From: JBOEGW01 sp050633625
GTDB lineage: Bacteria > Pseudomonadota > Alphaproteobacteria > Rhodobacterales > Rhodobacteraceae
Reading direction: 5' to 3'
Assembly: GCA_050633625.1 (NCBI GenBank)
Contig: JBOEGW010000003.1
Location: forward strand, 434,001-498,000
Length of the DNA stretch: 64,000 nt
The translations under genes were made by a program, and so were the position numbers. This document shows positions 25,744-34,473 of this stretch, piece by piece. How positions within the stretch are numbered: position 1 is the stretch's first letter; every line of letters starts with the position of its first letter. The notes under the pieces are model-generated. The model ran no database searches. It had not been told where the DNA came from and saw only the letters and a list, made by a program, of their open reading frames with translations.

Positions 25744-26115
25744 TTATCCACATTCAATACAATGACGCCGAAATGCGCGTTTGAGCATATCCAGCTCAGC
25801 GCGCAACAGTTCCATTTCCGCGCGAAAATCTTCGTCCAAAGGCTGGCCGGTCACAACGGCAAAGGACGCGAGCCGTTCATCGGTCTTGCGATCGGTGATC
25901 AGGAAGGTTTGCACCCCCTCCGACAACAACTCGATCGGAATTGGCACGGATAACAAAAATTGCCCCTCGACGTCCGGGTCTTCGCGCAGCACAAAATCCT
26001 CAAGCTCAACAGTTTGATGCGTGACCAGCACATCGGGAGGCGTTTCTGCGCCGGTGATCACGCCTTCCCAGACGCCAGCATGAATACGGGTTTTGGTAAG
26101 GACAAGCTCGGCCAT
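25744..26115 (-). CDS. Conserved hypothetical protein
   Basis: The 123-residue product starts MAELVLTKTRIHAGVWEG and consists of an N-terminal beta-rich half (about 1-90) and a C-terminal amphipathic helix (EDFRAEMELLRAELDMLKRAF), probably a coiled coil, ending HCIECG. No known domain is recognised. It runs 11 bases downstream of the next unknown gene on the same strand, so the two are likely co-transcribed. Confidence 0.7.
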   Translation of the reverse strand: MAELVLTKTRIHAGVWEGVITGAETPPDVLVTHQTVELEDFVLREDPDVEGQFLLSVPIPIELLSEGVQTFLITDRKTDERLASFAVVTGQPLDEDFRAEMELLRAELDMLKRAFRRHCIECG

Positions 26116-26126
26116 CGACGCGGCTC

Positions 26127-26900
26127 CTATACTTCGGCACGCGGACGCCGTGAGAAATTCACGTCCCGCAACATAATTTGGTTCATTTCCGGGCCTTCGA
26201 AGATCAAGTCGATCCAGGCCCGCTCCACCCGCTTTTCGTTGAGGTTGGTATAGGCGAGGTCGAAATCCACAACGATATCATCCGCGTCCAGCGGCAATTC
26301 ACGAACCAATTGTTCGGTATTTGGGCCGTGCTGGATATTGAGGCGGGCAAAAATTTCGAGTGGTTTTTCGGTCTCGCAAACTGTGCTCATGCGCAGGATA
26401 TGTTTGCGTTGCAATCCGCGCACAGCACTGTCGGGCAAATCCACCACGAGCGACAGGAACGAGCCGTCAAATTCAAACACATCAAGGCGAAAGCCAAAGG
26501 GGGCGAGATCGGATTCGCGTGCGTTGCGCAGCTGGCGCACTGTCAGCTCAGACACCCGGCAATCGTGAAACAGGGTCACTTCCTCGCCAAAACGCGTTTT
26601 GCTTTCAACAGCAGCGTGACCAGGCGGATACACGGGTCCACGCCAAAGCATAGGCCGATAGGACCAGTCTGAATGCAACGGTTTTTGAAACGCATTTGAG
26701 CCAATGATCGGCAGCGCAAGCCGCCCGTTTGCTACAAACAGAACGCGGTCCGTGACCTGGCGAATTTCCAAAGCCCGCAGGCGGATGCGGCGCAGTACCT
26801 CAATGCTTACCGTATCGGCAGCCGCGGCGATGCGCCCCCAACGGGCCATCATGATTTTGTGCAAGAGGAGGTCAAAAAGGCCAAAGGGGCGTTTGGACAT
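26127..26900 (-). CDS. Conserved hypothetical protein (possibly DUF6478)
   Basis: A 257-residue protein without signal peptide or membrane helix. It contains stretches such as DWSYRPMLWRGPVYPPGHAAVESKTRFGEEVTLFHDC and FLSLVVDLPDSAVRGLQRKHILRM, and ends EGPEMNQIMLRDVNFSRRPRAEV. I believe it belongs to the Rhodobacterales family named DUF6478, but this is from memory and should be tested. Function unknown. It is followed closely by the 123-residue unknown gene. Confidence 0.7.
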   Translation of the reverse strand: MSKRPFGLFDLLLHKIMMARWGRIAAAADTVSIEVLRRIRLRALEIRQVTDRVLFVANGRLALPIIGSNAFQKPLHSDWSYRPMLWRGPVYPPGHAAVESKTRFGEEVTLFHDCRVSELTVRQLRNARESDLAPFGFRLDVFEFDGSFLSLVVDLPDSAVRGLQRKHILRMSTVCETEKPLEIFARLNIQHGPNTEQLVRELPLDADDIVVDFDLAYTNLNEKRVERAWIDLIFEGPEMNQIMLRDVNFSRRPRAEV

Positions 26901-26958
26901 GGTGCGAGATTCGTTTCCAATTGAGAGACAACCAATTCTCTAAACCAGAATTGTTGCT

Positions 26959-27690
26959 TTAGAGCAAACGATTGAGCCAGTCTTTCAACGGCTTGGCGGG
27001 CTTCTCGGCGGGCAGCTTTGGTGTGGATTGCACGGATTGCGCGCCCTCGCTCGACTGTTTTGCGTTGAGGTTTTGCAATCGAACGGCGGTATCAAACACC
27101 AAACCTCGCAGTGTCGCCGCATCACTTGGTTCTTCCTTCAGACCAGACACGGTGACCGTCACAAGCGCTTCGTGAAGCCCCATAATGGCGCGCCAGTATT
27201 CGGCACTCATTTCGTTTGAGCCACCATCATTGGCGCGCAAAACCAAAAGTCCCGCTTCGCGCTCCATATCCTCAATCACCACATCATGCGCCCCGTATGA
27301 GCGGCGCAAGGTCGCGCGACCTTTGTCAGACGACAGAAAACTTGAAAGTGCATCAAGGGTTGGCTCATCGACCTCGCCCGCATTTGGCGCGATGGAAACT
27401 GTGATCACCGCTGCCTGACGCGCCTTTGGCCCTTTGACATCAAGCGCACGGCAATGCCCAAGAATGACAAATGCGCCTTTCGCGGTTTCCCGGCTCGCGC
27501 CTGAATCGACACAATATCCGCGTGGTCCGGCGATTTTGAACTGACCATCCAGGACAGTGGCGCTTGAGGCTTCGCTTGATTTTGGCGCGAAAAAGCTCGC
27601 GCGCGTTGTCTCGGCTTGAGTGCCATCAAGGCCCCCGCAGCCCGCCAAAAGGACCACGCCCAAAGCACACACTAACCCCTTAACGCTCAC
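26959..27690 (-). CDS. Putative lipoprotein of unknown function
   Basis: The 243-residue product begins with a short signal and lipobox (GVVLLAGC, Cys about 18), so it is probably a lipid-anchored envelope protein. The mature part has two Cys (GYCVDSGA and LGHCRAL), a FKIAGPRGYCVDSGASRE segment common to Rhodobacterales homologs, and a C-terminal Lys/Pro-rich stretch. The start is GTG at 27690, preceded by GGGAG. The function is unknown. Confidence 0.75.
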   Translation of the reverse strand: MSVKGLVCALGVVLLAGCGGLDGTQAETTRASFFAPKSSEASSATVLDGQFKIAGPRGYCVDSGASRETAKGAFVILGHCRALDVKGPKARQAAVITVSIAPNAGEVDEPTLDALSSFLSSDKGRATLRRSYGAHDVVIEDMEREAGLLVLRANDGGSNEMSAEYWRAIMGLHEALVTVTVSGLKEEPSDAATLRGLVFDTAVRLQNLNAKQSSEGAQSVQSTPKLPAEKPAKPLKDWLNRLL

Positions 27691-27834
27691 CTGAAACTCC
27701 CGATCCCTTCGTCCCTGTTGCTGGCAGGTTTACGGAGTTGGCGGGCGCCGTGCAAGGTGACAAAAGGCGCGCTTTGCCCCCTGTCATTGGCGCGATGCTG
27801 TGTTAGCTTGCGCGAAAGTTTTGGAGATAAACCA

Positions 27835-28749
27835 TTGGATTTTTGGACCCCCGCTCTTGAGAAGCGCCAAGTTTGGCGCACCCTTCTTGGCGCGATCATC
27901 GTGAGTGCCTGCTTCTTCGGCGCTACGTTTGGGGTTATTTTTGGCGGCGCGCTGCTTCTGGAGACCACGCCAGAAGCCATTATCGAGACCTCCGGCCCGC
28001 GCGAAATGGCTGTCTTCTTTCTGACGTTCTTAGGGATCTATGTGGGGCTGGCGCTCGTCGTGCCTCTCTTGCATCGACGCAGGTTCATGTCTTTGTTTGG
28101 CCCAACGAGCCGCGTTGACGTTCGCCATTTCGGGTTTGGCATTTTGGTCACCGCGGGCATCGCAACTTTGCTTTACCTGTTTCAGATCGGCGAACAGTTG
28201 GTCTTGCCTCTGGAAAAACGCGCCGGCATCGACTTGTTGCGCCCTGTGGGTCAATGGGCCATTTGGCTTCTCCCCGCGTTGGTTTTGATCTTGATGCAAA
28301 GTTTGGCCGAGGAGCTGTTTTTTCGCGGGTATTTGCTGCAACAGCTGCGCGCGCGATTTCGCGGAATGATCATTTGCGCTGTGATCCCATCTTTTCTGTT
28401 TGGAATGCTGCATTTTGACTTCGCTACATTTGGCTGGGTCAATGGCGGGGCCTATGTGCTGAGCACCACGCTGTCAGGCGTGATGGCTTGTTTCATCACG
28501 CTTCGCACCGGCAATCTGGGGGCGGTCGCGGGGCTACACTTTGGCAACAATGCCTCTCTTGTTTTTCTTGGTATTCAAGGGCAGATGGACGGGTTTTCCC
28601 TGTTTGGCGCGGTGATGGCGCCGCAATCTGGCTATACGACCTATTCCATGTTGCTCCAAACCGGGTTGCAGGTCGTTGCTTTCTTCATGTGGTGGCGGTG
28701 GATGAACAAGCGCAACCGTTTGCAAACCCCGCCGTCCAGCATTAGGTAG
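27835..28749 (+). CDS. CPBP family intramembrane glutamic endopeptidase
   Basis: A 304-residue integral membrane protease (Abi/CAAX type) with about eight helices. The catalytic EE-x-x-x-R is Glu159-Glu160 to Arg164 (SLAEELFFRGYLL). His193 in FLFGMLHFDF supplies the second motif, and a third His region follows in AVAGLHFGNNASL. Substrate unknown. The start is probably TTG at 27835 after TTGGAGA; a longer frame (from 27718) would add 39 unconserved-looking residues. It precedes accD by 27 bases on the same strand. Confidence 0.88.
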   Translation: MDFWTPALEKRQVWRTLLGAIIVSACFFGATFGVIFGGALLLETTPEAIIETSGPREMAVFFLTFLGIYVGLALVVPLLHRRRFMSLFGPTSRVDVRHFGFGILVTAGIATLLYLFQIGEQLVLPLEKRAGIDLLRPVGQWAIWLLPALVLILMQSLAEELFFRGYLLQQLRARFRGMIICAVIPSFLFGMLHFDFATFGWVNGGAYVLSTTLSGVMACFITLRTGNLGAVAGLHFGNNASLVFLGIQGQMDGFSLFGAVMAPQSGYTTYSMLLQTGLQVVAFFMWWRWMNKRNRLQTPPSSIR

Positions 28750-28776
28750 AACGAGAGTTTTGCGAGGACAGGTGAG

Positions 28777-29745
28777 ATGAACTGGATTTCCAACTACGTT
28801 CGCCCGAAAATCAATTCGTTATTTTCGCGCCGTGAGGTGCCGGAAAACCTTTGGATCAAGTGTCCAGAGTGTGGAACGATGTTGTTCCATCGGGAATTGT
28901 CGGACAATTTGAACGTCTGCACCACCTGCGAAAACCACATGTTGATCACTCCGCGCGAACGGTTTGACGCCTTGTTTGACGGCGGGATTTTCACCGAAGT
29001 CGAAGTGCCGATGCCGGTCGAGGATCCGCTCAAGTTCAAGGACCAAAAGCGGTATCCCGACCGCATGAAAGCGGCACAAAAGAAAACCGGCGAACGCGAG
29101 GCGATGCTGGTGGGCGAAGGCGAAATGGGGCGCACGCCGATCGTTGCCGTTTGTCAGGACTTTTCCTTCATGGGCGGCTCTATGGGCATGTATGTCGGCA
29201 ACGCCATTATTGCCGCCGCAGAACGCGCGGTGAAACTGAAACGTCCACTTGTGTTGTTTTCTGCTGCGGGTGGCGCACGGATGCAGGAAGGGATTTTGTC
29301 CCTCATGCAAATGCCGCGCACCACGGTTGCTGTCCAAATGCTCAAAGAAGCCGGATTGCCCTATGTCGTAGTTTTGACGCACCCCACGTCGGGTGGCGTC
29401 ACCGCGTCTTATGCGATGCTTGGGGATGTGCATATTGCCGAGCCAAATGCATTGATTTGCTTTGCCGGTCCACGAGTGATTGAACAAACTATTGGCGAGC
29501 AACTCCCAGAAGGGTTCCAACGTGCGGAATACCTGTTGGACCACGGGATGCTTGATCTTGTGACCCACCGCAAGGACATGAAGGACGAGTTGGTAAAGGT
29601 CTTGCGGATGCTCACCAAGCAAAGCCCTGCTGTCAAAGGCGACTTGCCTGCGCCGGACATGGTGGAGCCAGTCGAGGCCGAGGAGATGGCAAAAAGCGCC
29701 GCCGCACCTCAAACCGCCCCAGAGCCAATGACCAAACAAGAATGA
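28777..29745 (+). CDS. accD: Acetyl-CoA carboxylase carboxyltransferase subunit beta
   Basis: A 322-residue subunit that, with AccA, transfers carboxyl from biotin-BCCP to acetyl-CoA, giving malonyl-CoA. The N-terminal zinc ribbon has Cys29, Cys32, Cys48 and Cys51. The crotonase-like core has GGSMGMYVGNAIIAAAERA, LVLFSAAGGARMQEG and LTHPTSGGVTASYAMLGD. The C-terminal tail is Pro/Glu/Ala-rich. The accA partner lies 28 kb away at 57554. The gene is first of an accD-(small membrane protein)-folC run, a common arrangement. Confidence 0.97.
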   Translation: MNWISNYVRPKINSLFSRREVPENLWIKCPECGTMLFHRELSDNLNVCTTCENHMLITPRERFDALFDGGIFTEVEVPMPVEDPLKFKDQKRYPDRMKAAQKKTGEREAMLVGEGEMGRTPIVAVCQDFSFMGGSMGMYVGNAIIAAAERAVKLKRPLVLFSAAGGARMQEGILSLMQMPRTTVAVQMLKEAGLPYVVVLTHPTSGGVTASYAMLGDVHIAEPNALICFAGPRVIEQTIGEQLPEGFQRAEYLLDHGMLDLVTHRKDMKDELVKVLRMLTKQSPAVKGDLPAPDMVEPVEAEEMAKSAAAPQTAPEPMTKQE

Positions 29746-29755
29746 GCCAATAGCC

Positions 29756-30142
29756 ATGTCTATGCTCGCAATCTTGCTGGGAGCGGCGTTGGGTCTTGGG
29801 CTTGTCTTCGCAGTTATGCGCTTACCGGCGCGCGCCGGGCGTTTGGGGCTTTTGCTCATAATCGCCGCCTTTTACCCAGCCTTCGCGATCATGGCCGAAG
29901 ATATTGCGGCCCTTGTGCTTCATTGCGTTGTGCTTGCCCTGTTTGCCGCCCTTGGCTGGATCACCTGGAAGTCCGGCCCCTCCGCACTTGCCTTGGCCAT
30001 TCTAGCTCATGGGGTCTTTGACGCAGTGTTGCACGTCAGTGGCCACCACATAGGCCCGGCTTGGTGGCCGGAGTTTTGCGCTGCGGTGGACATCACTCTC
30101 GGGTTTGGATTGCTTTGGTGTGATCGAAAGGCCGGTCGATGA
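29756..30142 (+). CDS. Small four-helix membrane protein (DUF6010-like?)
   Basis: A 128-residue hydrophobic protein with about four helices. A conserved-looking core is ILAHGVFDAVLHVSGHHIGPAWWPEFCAAVDITLG, rich in His and aromatic residues. The pattern recalls DUF6010 proteins, tentatively. It sits between accD and folC, overlapping folC by four bases (ATGA). No function known. Confidence 0.75.
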   Translation: MSMLAILLGAALGLGLVFAVMRLPARAGRLGLLLIIAAFYPAFAIMAEDIAALVLHCVVLALFAALGWITWKSGPSALALAILAHGVFDAVLHVSGHHIGPAWWPEFCAAVDITLGFGLLWCDRKAGR

Positions 30143-31401
30143 GTTCCGACAAAATCCTCGAACGCATGATGGCGCTTCATCCCAAAATCATCGACTTGAC
30201 CCTTGATCGGATGTGGCGGCTGTTGGCGGCGCTCGATCACCCGGAGAAACGCTTGCCTGCGGTGATCCATATCGCTGGTACAAATGGCAAAGGGTCAACT
30301 CAGGCCATGATCCGCGCCGGGCTTGAGGGCGCAGGCAAACGGGTGCACGCCTATACAAGCCCGCATTTGGCGCGGTTTCACGAACGTATTCGGCTGGCGG
30401 GCGATCTCATCACTGAGCCGCATTTGACCGATATTCTTGATCGCTGCTATGCTGCCAATAATGGCAAAACCATCACCTATTTCGAGATCACAACGGTGGC
30501 GGGACTATTGGCCTTTGCCGAAACATCGGCTGATTACACCTTGCTTGAAGTTGGGCTTGGCGGGCGGTTGGACGCAACGAATGTGGTCGATCCAGCGCTC
30601 ACAGTGATTACGCCCATTTCCATTGATCACACGCAGTTTCTTGGTGATACGCTGGCGCAGATCGCTGGGGAGAAAGCCGGGATCATCAAACGTGGGGTGC
30701 CTTGTGTGGTTGGCCCGCAGCCGGATGAAGCGATGGATGTCATCGAGGCGCAGGCTGCGCGGTTGGGCGCACCGCTTTTGGCCTATGGACAGCACTGGCA
30801 CGTATCGCAAGAACGCGGGCGCTTGGTGTTTCAGGACGAAACCGGGCTGCTTGATCTTCCCCTTCCGGCATTGCGCGGCGCGCATCAGGTGGAGAACGCA
30901 GGCGCGGCTCTCATGGCGCTACGCCAGCTTGGGATGGATGAGGCGGCCTGTGAGACAGCCATGACCGAGGTCACTTGGCCTGCCCGAATGCAGCGATTGC
31001 GCAGCGGGCCGCTTGTGGAGGCCGCGCCTCTGGGTGAGGTTTGGTTGGATGGGGGGCACAACCCGGCAGCGGGAATGGCGATTGCGCAGGTTCTTAGAGA
31101 TCTGCCCGAACGCACGACCCACTTGGTTTGCGGGATGCTGAACACCAAAGACGTGGAAGGCTTTATGGCGCCTCTTGCGCCACATGCCGCGAGTTTAACC
31201 GCAGTAACGATCCCCGGTGAAGCCGCGACCCTTGCCGCACAAGACACGGCGAGCATCGCACAGTCTGTCGGGATGAAAACGCACATCGCGCGCGATGTCC
31301 TGAGCGCGATCCGCGCCATTGTCGACAGTGATCCCTCAGCGCGCATCCTGATTTGCGGCTCTCTCTACCTTGCGGGCAGCATTCTGCGCGAGAATGCCTA
31401 A
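30139..31401 (+). CDS. folC: Bifunctional folylpolyglutamate synthase / dihydrofolate synthase
   Basis: A 420-residue ATP-dependent ligase adding glutamate to dihydropteroate and folates. The P-loop IAGTNGKGST includes Lys51. The Omega-loop region VHAYTSPHLARFHERIRL and GLGGRLDATNVVDP follow, and the C-terminal Mur-ligase-like domain has LDGGHNPAA. The ATG at 30139 overlaps the upstream stop. It follows accD as in many alphaproteobacteria. Confidence 0.96.
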   Translation: MSSDKILERMMALHPKIIDLTLDRMWRLLAALDHPEKRLPAVIHIAGTNGKGSTQAMIRAGLEGAGKRVHAYTSPHLARFHERIRLAGDLITEPHLTDILDRCYAANNGKTITYFEITTVAGLLAFAETSADYTLLEVGLGGRLDATNVVDPALTVITPISIDHTQFLGDTLAQIAGEKAGIIKRGVPCVVGPQPDEAMDVIEAQAARLGAPLLAYGQHWHVSQERGRLVFQDETGLLDLPLPALRGAHQVENAGAALMALRQLGMDEAACETAMTEVTWPARMQRLRSGPLVEAAPLGEVWLDGGHNPAAGMAIAQVLRDLPERTTHLVCGMLNTKDVEGFMAPLAPHAASLTAVTIPGEAATLAAQDTASIAQSVGMKTHIARDVLSAIRAIVDSDPSARILICGSLYLAGSILRENA

Positions 31402-31667
31402 AACACCCGCCTAACGGGTATTTCGCCCCGTGACGTTGGGGCGCGTGTCAAAAAAAATTCACCTGTTTTTTCGGCCAGGTTCGCGTTTCGCGACTCAACC
31501 TGTTGGTGCGACTCAGTTTTTCAACAGTTACCCACATGCGCCGCAATTCGCCCCATTATATTGACGAAAATCGCAGAACACCCCAAGATGTGGCCTATCG
31601 AATTTCCGGGTGCTGCCACTCGGAGTAAAAAAAACCTGTCGAGCAGGACAGGTCTAAGGGGGACTAA
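31402..31667. other. Intergenic region between folC and the rhodanese gene
   Basis: 266 bases without a gene. Just after folC two stems occur (ACCCG/CGGGT at 31406-31422 and CGCCCC/GGGGCG near 31423-31443), then an A-run. This may act as a terminator. Further on the region is AT-rich and probably carries the promoter of the rhodanese-LysM pair, but no -35/-10 pair is convincing. Confidence 0.4.
31635..31652 (+). promoter_or_regulatory. Leader hairpin upstream of the rhodanese gene
   Basis: CCTGTC-GAGCAG-GACAGG forms a perfect six-base-pair stem, preceded by eight A residues and ending just before the AAGGGGG ribosome-binding site of the gene at 31668. It is not a terminator in this direction. 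A role in translation or RNA stability is possible. Confidence 0.4.
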
Positions 31668-32300
31668 ATGATGCTTCGGCTGCTCTGCGGCGCCGCTATG
31701 GCGCTTGTCATTACACAAAGTACAGCAACAGCGCAGGAGGTTCGGATTACACCGGACGCTTCATCGTTTTCGATCCAGCTCAATGGCGAGCAGATTGAAA
31801 TCGAGCGCATTCAAGACACAAGTCACAAGCTCAGTAACGAGTTTAGCGAAACATCTCGTCCCTGCCCGCCCTTCTGTATTCACCCGATTTCGGCGGCACC
31901 GGGTGTGTCTACAGTGGGGGAACTCGAAGTCATCGACTTTCTGGAAAAATCGGTGGCAGCAGGAAAGGGTCTTCTTCTCGATACCCGCCTGCCCGAGTGG
32001 TACACGAAGGGCACGATCCCCGGATCGGTGAACGTGCCCTTCGCAACACTTCAACCAGAGAACCCGTACCGCGATCAGATCCTTCAAGCTCTTGGCGGCC
32101 TCAAGACCGGCGATGGTTGGGATTTCGCCTCCGCGAAAGAACTGACAGTGTTTTGTAACGGCCCTTGGTGCGACCAAAGCCCACGCGCAATTCAGAACCT
32201 TTTGGATGCCGGATACCCTGCTGAAAAACTCAAGTACTACCGGGGTGGCATGCAGGTTTGGATGCTGATGGGCCTGTCTGTCAAGCAGCCCAACGCCTAA
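31668..32300 (+). CDS. Exported rhodanese-domain protein
   Basis: The 210-residue product has a signal peptide (MMLRLLCGAAMALVITQSTATAQ). A rhodanese domain follows from about 85: LLLDTRLPEWYTKGTIPGSVNVPF and the active-site loop VFCNGPWCDQSPRAI with Cys163 (nucleophile) and Cys168. A CPPFC motif at 66-70 adds a second dithiol. It may handle sulfur or thiols in the periplasm; the loop resembles single-domain sulfurtransferases. It is paired with a LysM gene 12 bases downstream. Confidence 0.88.
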   Translation: MMLRLLCGAAMALVITQSTATAQEVRITPDASSFSIQLNGEQIEIERIQDTSHKLSNEFSETSRPCPPFCIHPISAAPGVSTVGELEVIDFLEKSVAAGKGLLLDTRLPEWYTKGTIPGSVNVPFATLQPENPYRDQILQALGGLKTGDGWDFASAKELTVFCNGPWCDQSPRAIQNLLDAGYPAEKLKYYRGGMQVWMLMGLSVKQPNA

Positions 32301-32312
32301 GCGGAGCACGTC

Positions 32313-33239
32313 ATGAACAGAGTACTTATTCTTCTTTCGGCGGTCTTGGTCGCCGTGATTGGCCTGTTGCTTCTTCAAAACGGCAATACCCGCAATCCGG
32401 CAGACCTTGCCTTTCCCGGAGAAGCCGTTTCCGAAGTGGACAACGTGGAAACCGTCTCGGCTGCCCGGCCAAATGGCACGGAAAACAACGTCGCGCCAGG
32501 TAGTAGCCTTGATATCCTCAACGGGGCTGTGCAGGCGTCTTTTGACCCCGCACCTGTTTCTGATCTGCCTGCACCCAATGACCTCGTATCAGAAGGAAGT
32601 GCGGCCCCCGCTGACGGCGATGCGGATATGCGCGATATGACCTCATCGGTTCTCGTCGGGTTGGGGATCACGCCTCCGCCTGCCCCTGCGCCGCGCAAAG
32701 CCGACACGCACAGCGCAATCCGCGAAGCGACAGCCTTGGCCCTTGTGTCCCTTGGCAAAGGCACCGAGATTGGCGGCGCTGGGGCAAGCCCCGCCGAAAT
32801 CAAGGCGCGCGTGCTCCAATCCTTGCGGTCCGGGGATGGTGACGCGATTGTGGACGCGCTTTTGCACGATGCTGTGGCATCGGGTGATTTGGCGGTTCCT
32901 TCAGGGATGATCACTTCGGATGGGAACTTGGACACACGGGCACTCCTGACAAGCCTCGTCCAACAATCCATGACATCTGATCCCGCACTAGCGGCCTCCG
33001 AAGAGTTGCTTGATGCCATTGCTGACAGCACATCAAACACCCGCCTTGCGCTTTCAACGGGCAAAGACAATACGCGCTATTACGTGGTCGAGCCGGGCGA
33101 CAGCCTCGCCTATATCTCGATGATGATTTATGGGGATGCGGTTCACTACCACAAAATCTTTGAGGCCAACCGGGCGCAGCTTCCCGCGCCTGATAAGATC
33201 CAAGTGGGCCAACGTCTGTTGATCCCGCGCAACATCTAA
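32313..33239 (+). CDS. Membrane-anchored LysM-domain protein
   Basis: A 308-residue protein with an uncleaved-looking N-terminal helix (VLILLSAVLVAVIGLLLLQNG), a long Ala/Pro/Asp-rich linker, a helical middle part (about 125-245) and a C-terminal LysM domain (YYVVEPGDSLAYISMMIYGDAVHYHKIFEANR...IQVGQRLLIP). LysM binds peptidoglycan, so the protein probably bridges membrane and wall. Same operon as the exported rhodanese; the functional link is not known. Confidence 0.9.
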   Translation: MNRVLILLSAVLVAVIGLLLLQNGNTRNPADLAFPGEAVSEVDNVETVSAARPNGTENNVAPGSSLDILNGAVQASFDPAPVSDLPAPNDLVSEGSAAPADGDADMRDMTSSVLVGLGITPPPAPAPRKADTHSAIREATALALVSLGKGTEIGGAGASPAEIKARVLQSLRSGDGDAIVDALLHDAVASGDLAVPSGMITSDGNLDTRALLTSLVQQSMTSDPALAASEELLDAIADSTSNTRLALSTGKDNTRYYVVEPGDSLAYISMMIYGDAVHYHKIFEANRAQLPAPDKIQVGQRLLIPRNI

Positions 33240-33259
33240 ACGCGCTCTACACAAGCTTA

Positions 33260-33288
33260 AACGCCTCGGCATCGCCGGGGCGTTTTTT
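33260..33288 (+). terminator. Terminator after the rhodanese-LysM pair
   Basis: CGCCTCGGC and GCCGGGGCG form a nine-base-pair stem (one T-G pair) with an ATC loop, followed by TTTTTT. It separates the LysM gene from convergent zapE. Confidence 0.9.
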
Positions 33289-33291
33289 CGT

Positions 33292-34374
33292 TCAGGTGCC
33301 CCAGTCTTGATCCTGCATTTCGCGAAGCCGGCTGGCGGTGCGTTCAAATTCAAAGCTCCCCTCGCCTTCGAGATACAGGAATTCCGGCTCTGCCGCCGCC
33401 GAAGCCACCAGCCGCACATGGGCCTCATAAAGCGCGTCAATCAAGGTGACGAACCGTTTCGCCTCGTTGAAATTGGCGCGCGATAGAGCAGGGATGTCAT
33501 CGAGCACCAGCACCCGAAGCGCGTCGGCCACCGCCAAATAGTCGGCGGGGCCGAGCATTTTGCCACAGAGATCGAAGAACCGCGCGCGGCCCACGCCGTT
33601 GCGATAGGCCGGAATAACAACCTCGCGTTTGTTGACGATCAAGGTCAGTGGCTCAGCGGCGCCCGGCCCTGTGAGGTCGCTCCAAATCGCGTCCATCGCA
33701 GCGCTGGAGGCGGCATTGACCGGGGTGAAATACACTTGATTGCCGGACAGGCGATTTTGCCGATAATCCTTGGGTGAGGCCAATTCAAGAACCACAAGAC
33801 GCTCTTTGATCAGCTCAATGAACGGCAAGAACAATTGCCGATTCAGCCCGTCTTTATAAAGCTCGTCCGGCAAGCGGTTGGAGGTCGTGACCACAACAAC
33901 ACCGGCTTTGAACAACATTTCAAACAATCGCCCGACGATCATCGCATCTGTGATGTCGGTAATTTGCATTTCATCCAGCGCCAAGACCCTCAAATCGCGG
34001 GCGATCCTTTCACCGATTGGGGCGAGTGCATCCTGCGCGCCCTCCGCGCGCGCTTTGTGCATTGCCGCGTGGATTTCTTGCATGAAAGCATGAAAATGGA
34101 CCCGGCGTTTTTCCTGGATGGGCAAATGCTCAACGAATAAATCCATCAGCATCGACTTGCCGCGCCCGACACCACCCCACAGGTAAAGACCCTGTGGAAC
34201 GTCCTCCGGTTTGTGAAACAGCCCGCCAAGGATTCCTTTTCGTTTGGACTTGTTCGCCACCAAATGCGCGCGGATATCTTCCAGCGCAGGCAAAGCATGT
34301 TCCTGCGCCGCATCCGCGGTCAGGCTCCCGTCGGCCACTTTCGCGGCGTAGATTTCTTGAAGTGTCGCGCTCAT
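33292..34374 (-). CDS. zapE: Cell division protein ZapE (AFG1-like ATPase)
   Basis: A 360-residue AAA-type ATPase. Walker A is in LYLWGGVGRGKSMLMD (Lys73) and Walker B in VLALDEMQITDITDAMIVGRL. The family motif HFHAFMQEIHAAMHKAR and the later VTTSNRLPDELYKDGLNRQLFLPFI are present. In E. coli ZapE interacts with FtsZ and affects division under stress; the mitochondrial homolog handles respiratory proteins. ATG at 34374. Apparently transcribed alone. Confidence 0.95.
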   Translation of the reverse strand: MSATLQEIYAAKVADGSLTADAAQEHALPALEDIRAHLVANKSKRKGILGGLFHKPEDVPQGLYLWGGVGRGKSMLMDLFVEHLPIQEKRRVHFHAFMQEIHAAMHKARAEGAQDALAPIGERIARDLRVLALDEMQITDITDAMIVGRLFEMLFKAGVVVVTTSNRLPDELYKDGLNRQLFLPFIELIKERLVVLELASPKDYRQNRLSGNQVYFTPVNAASSAAMDAIWSDLTGPGAAEPLTLIVNKREVVIPAYRNGVGRARFFDLCGKMLGPADYLAVADALRVLVLDDIPALSRANFNEAKRFVTLIDALYEAHVRLVASAAAEPEFLYLEGEGSFEFERTASRLREMQDQDWGT

Positions 34375-34473
34375 GGGGGCGGTTTAGCGCGCTGGATCGC
34401 ATAAGAAAAGGTGACGCAAGGGATCACAGATCAGCATTTGACGGTTTGGCCGTTTTCAACCACTGCTAAACAT

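Noticed and set aside
25744..25752. A perfect DnaA-box sequence TTATCCACA
   Set aside because: It overlaps the stop codon and last codons of a gene, stands alone, and has no AT-rich unwinding region or replication genes nearby.
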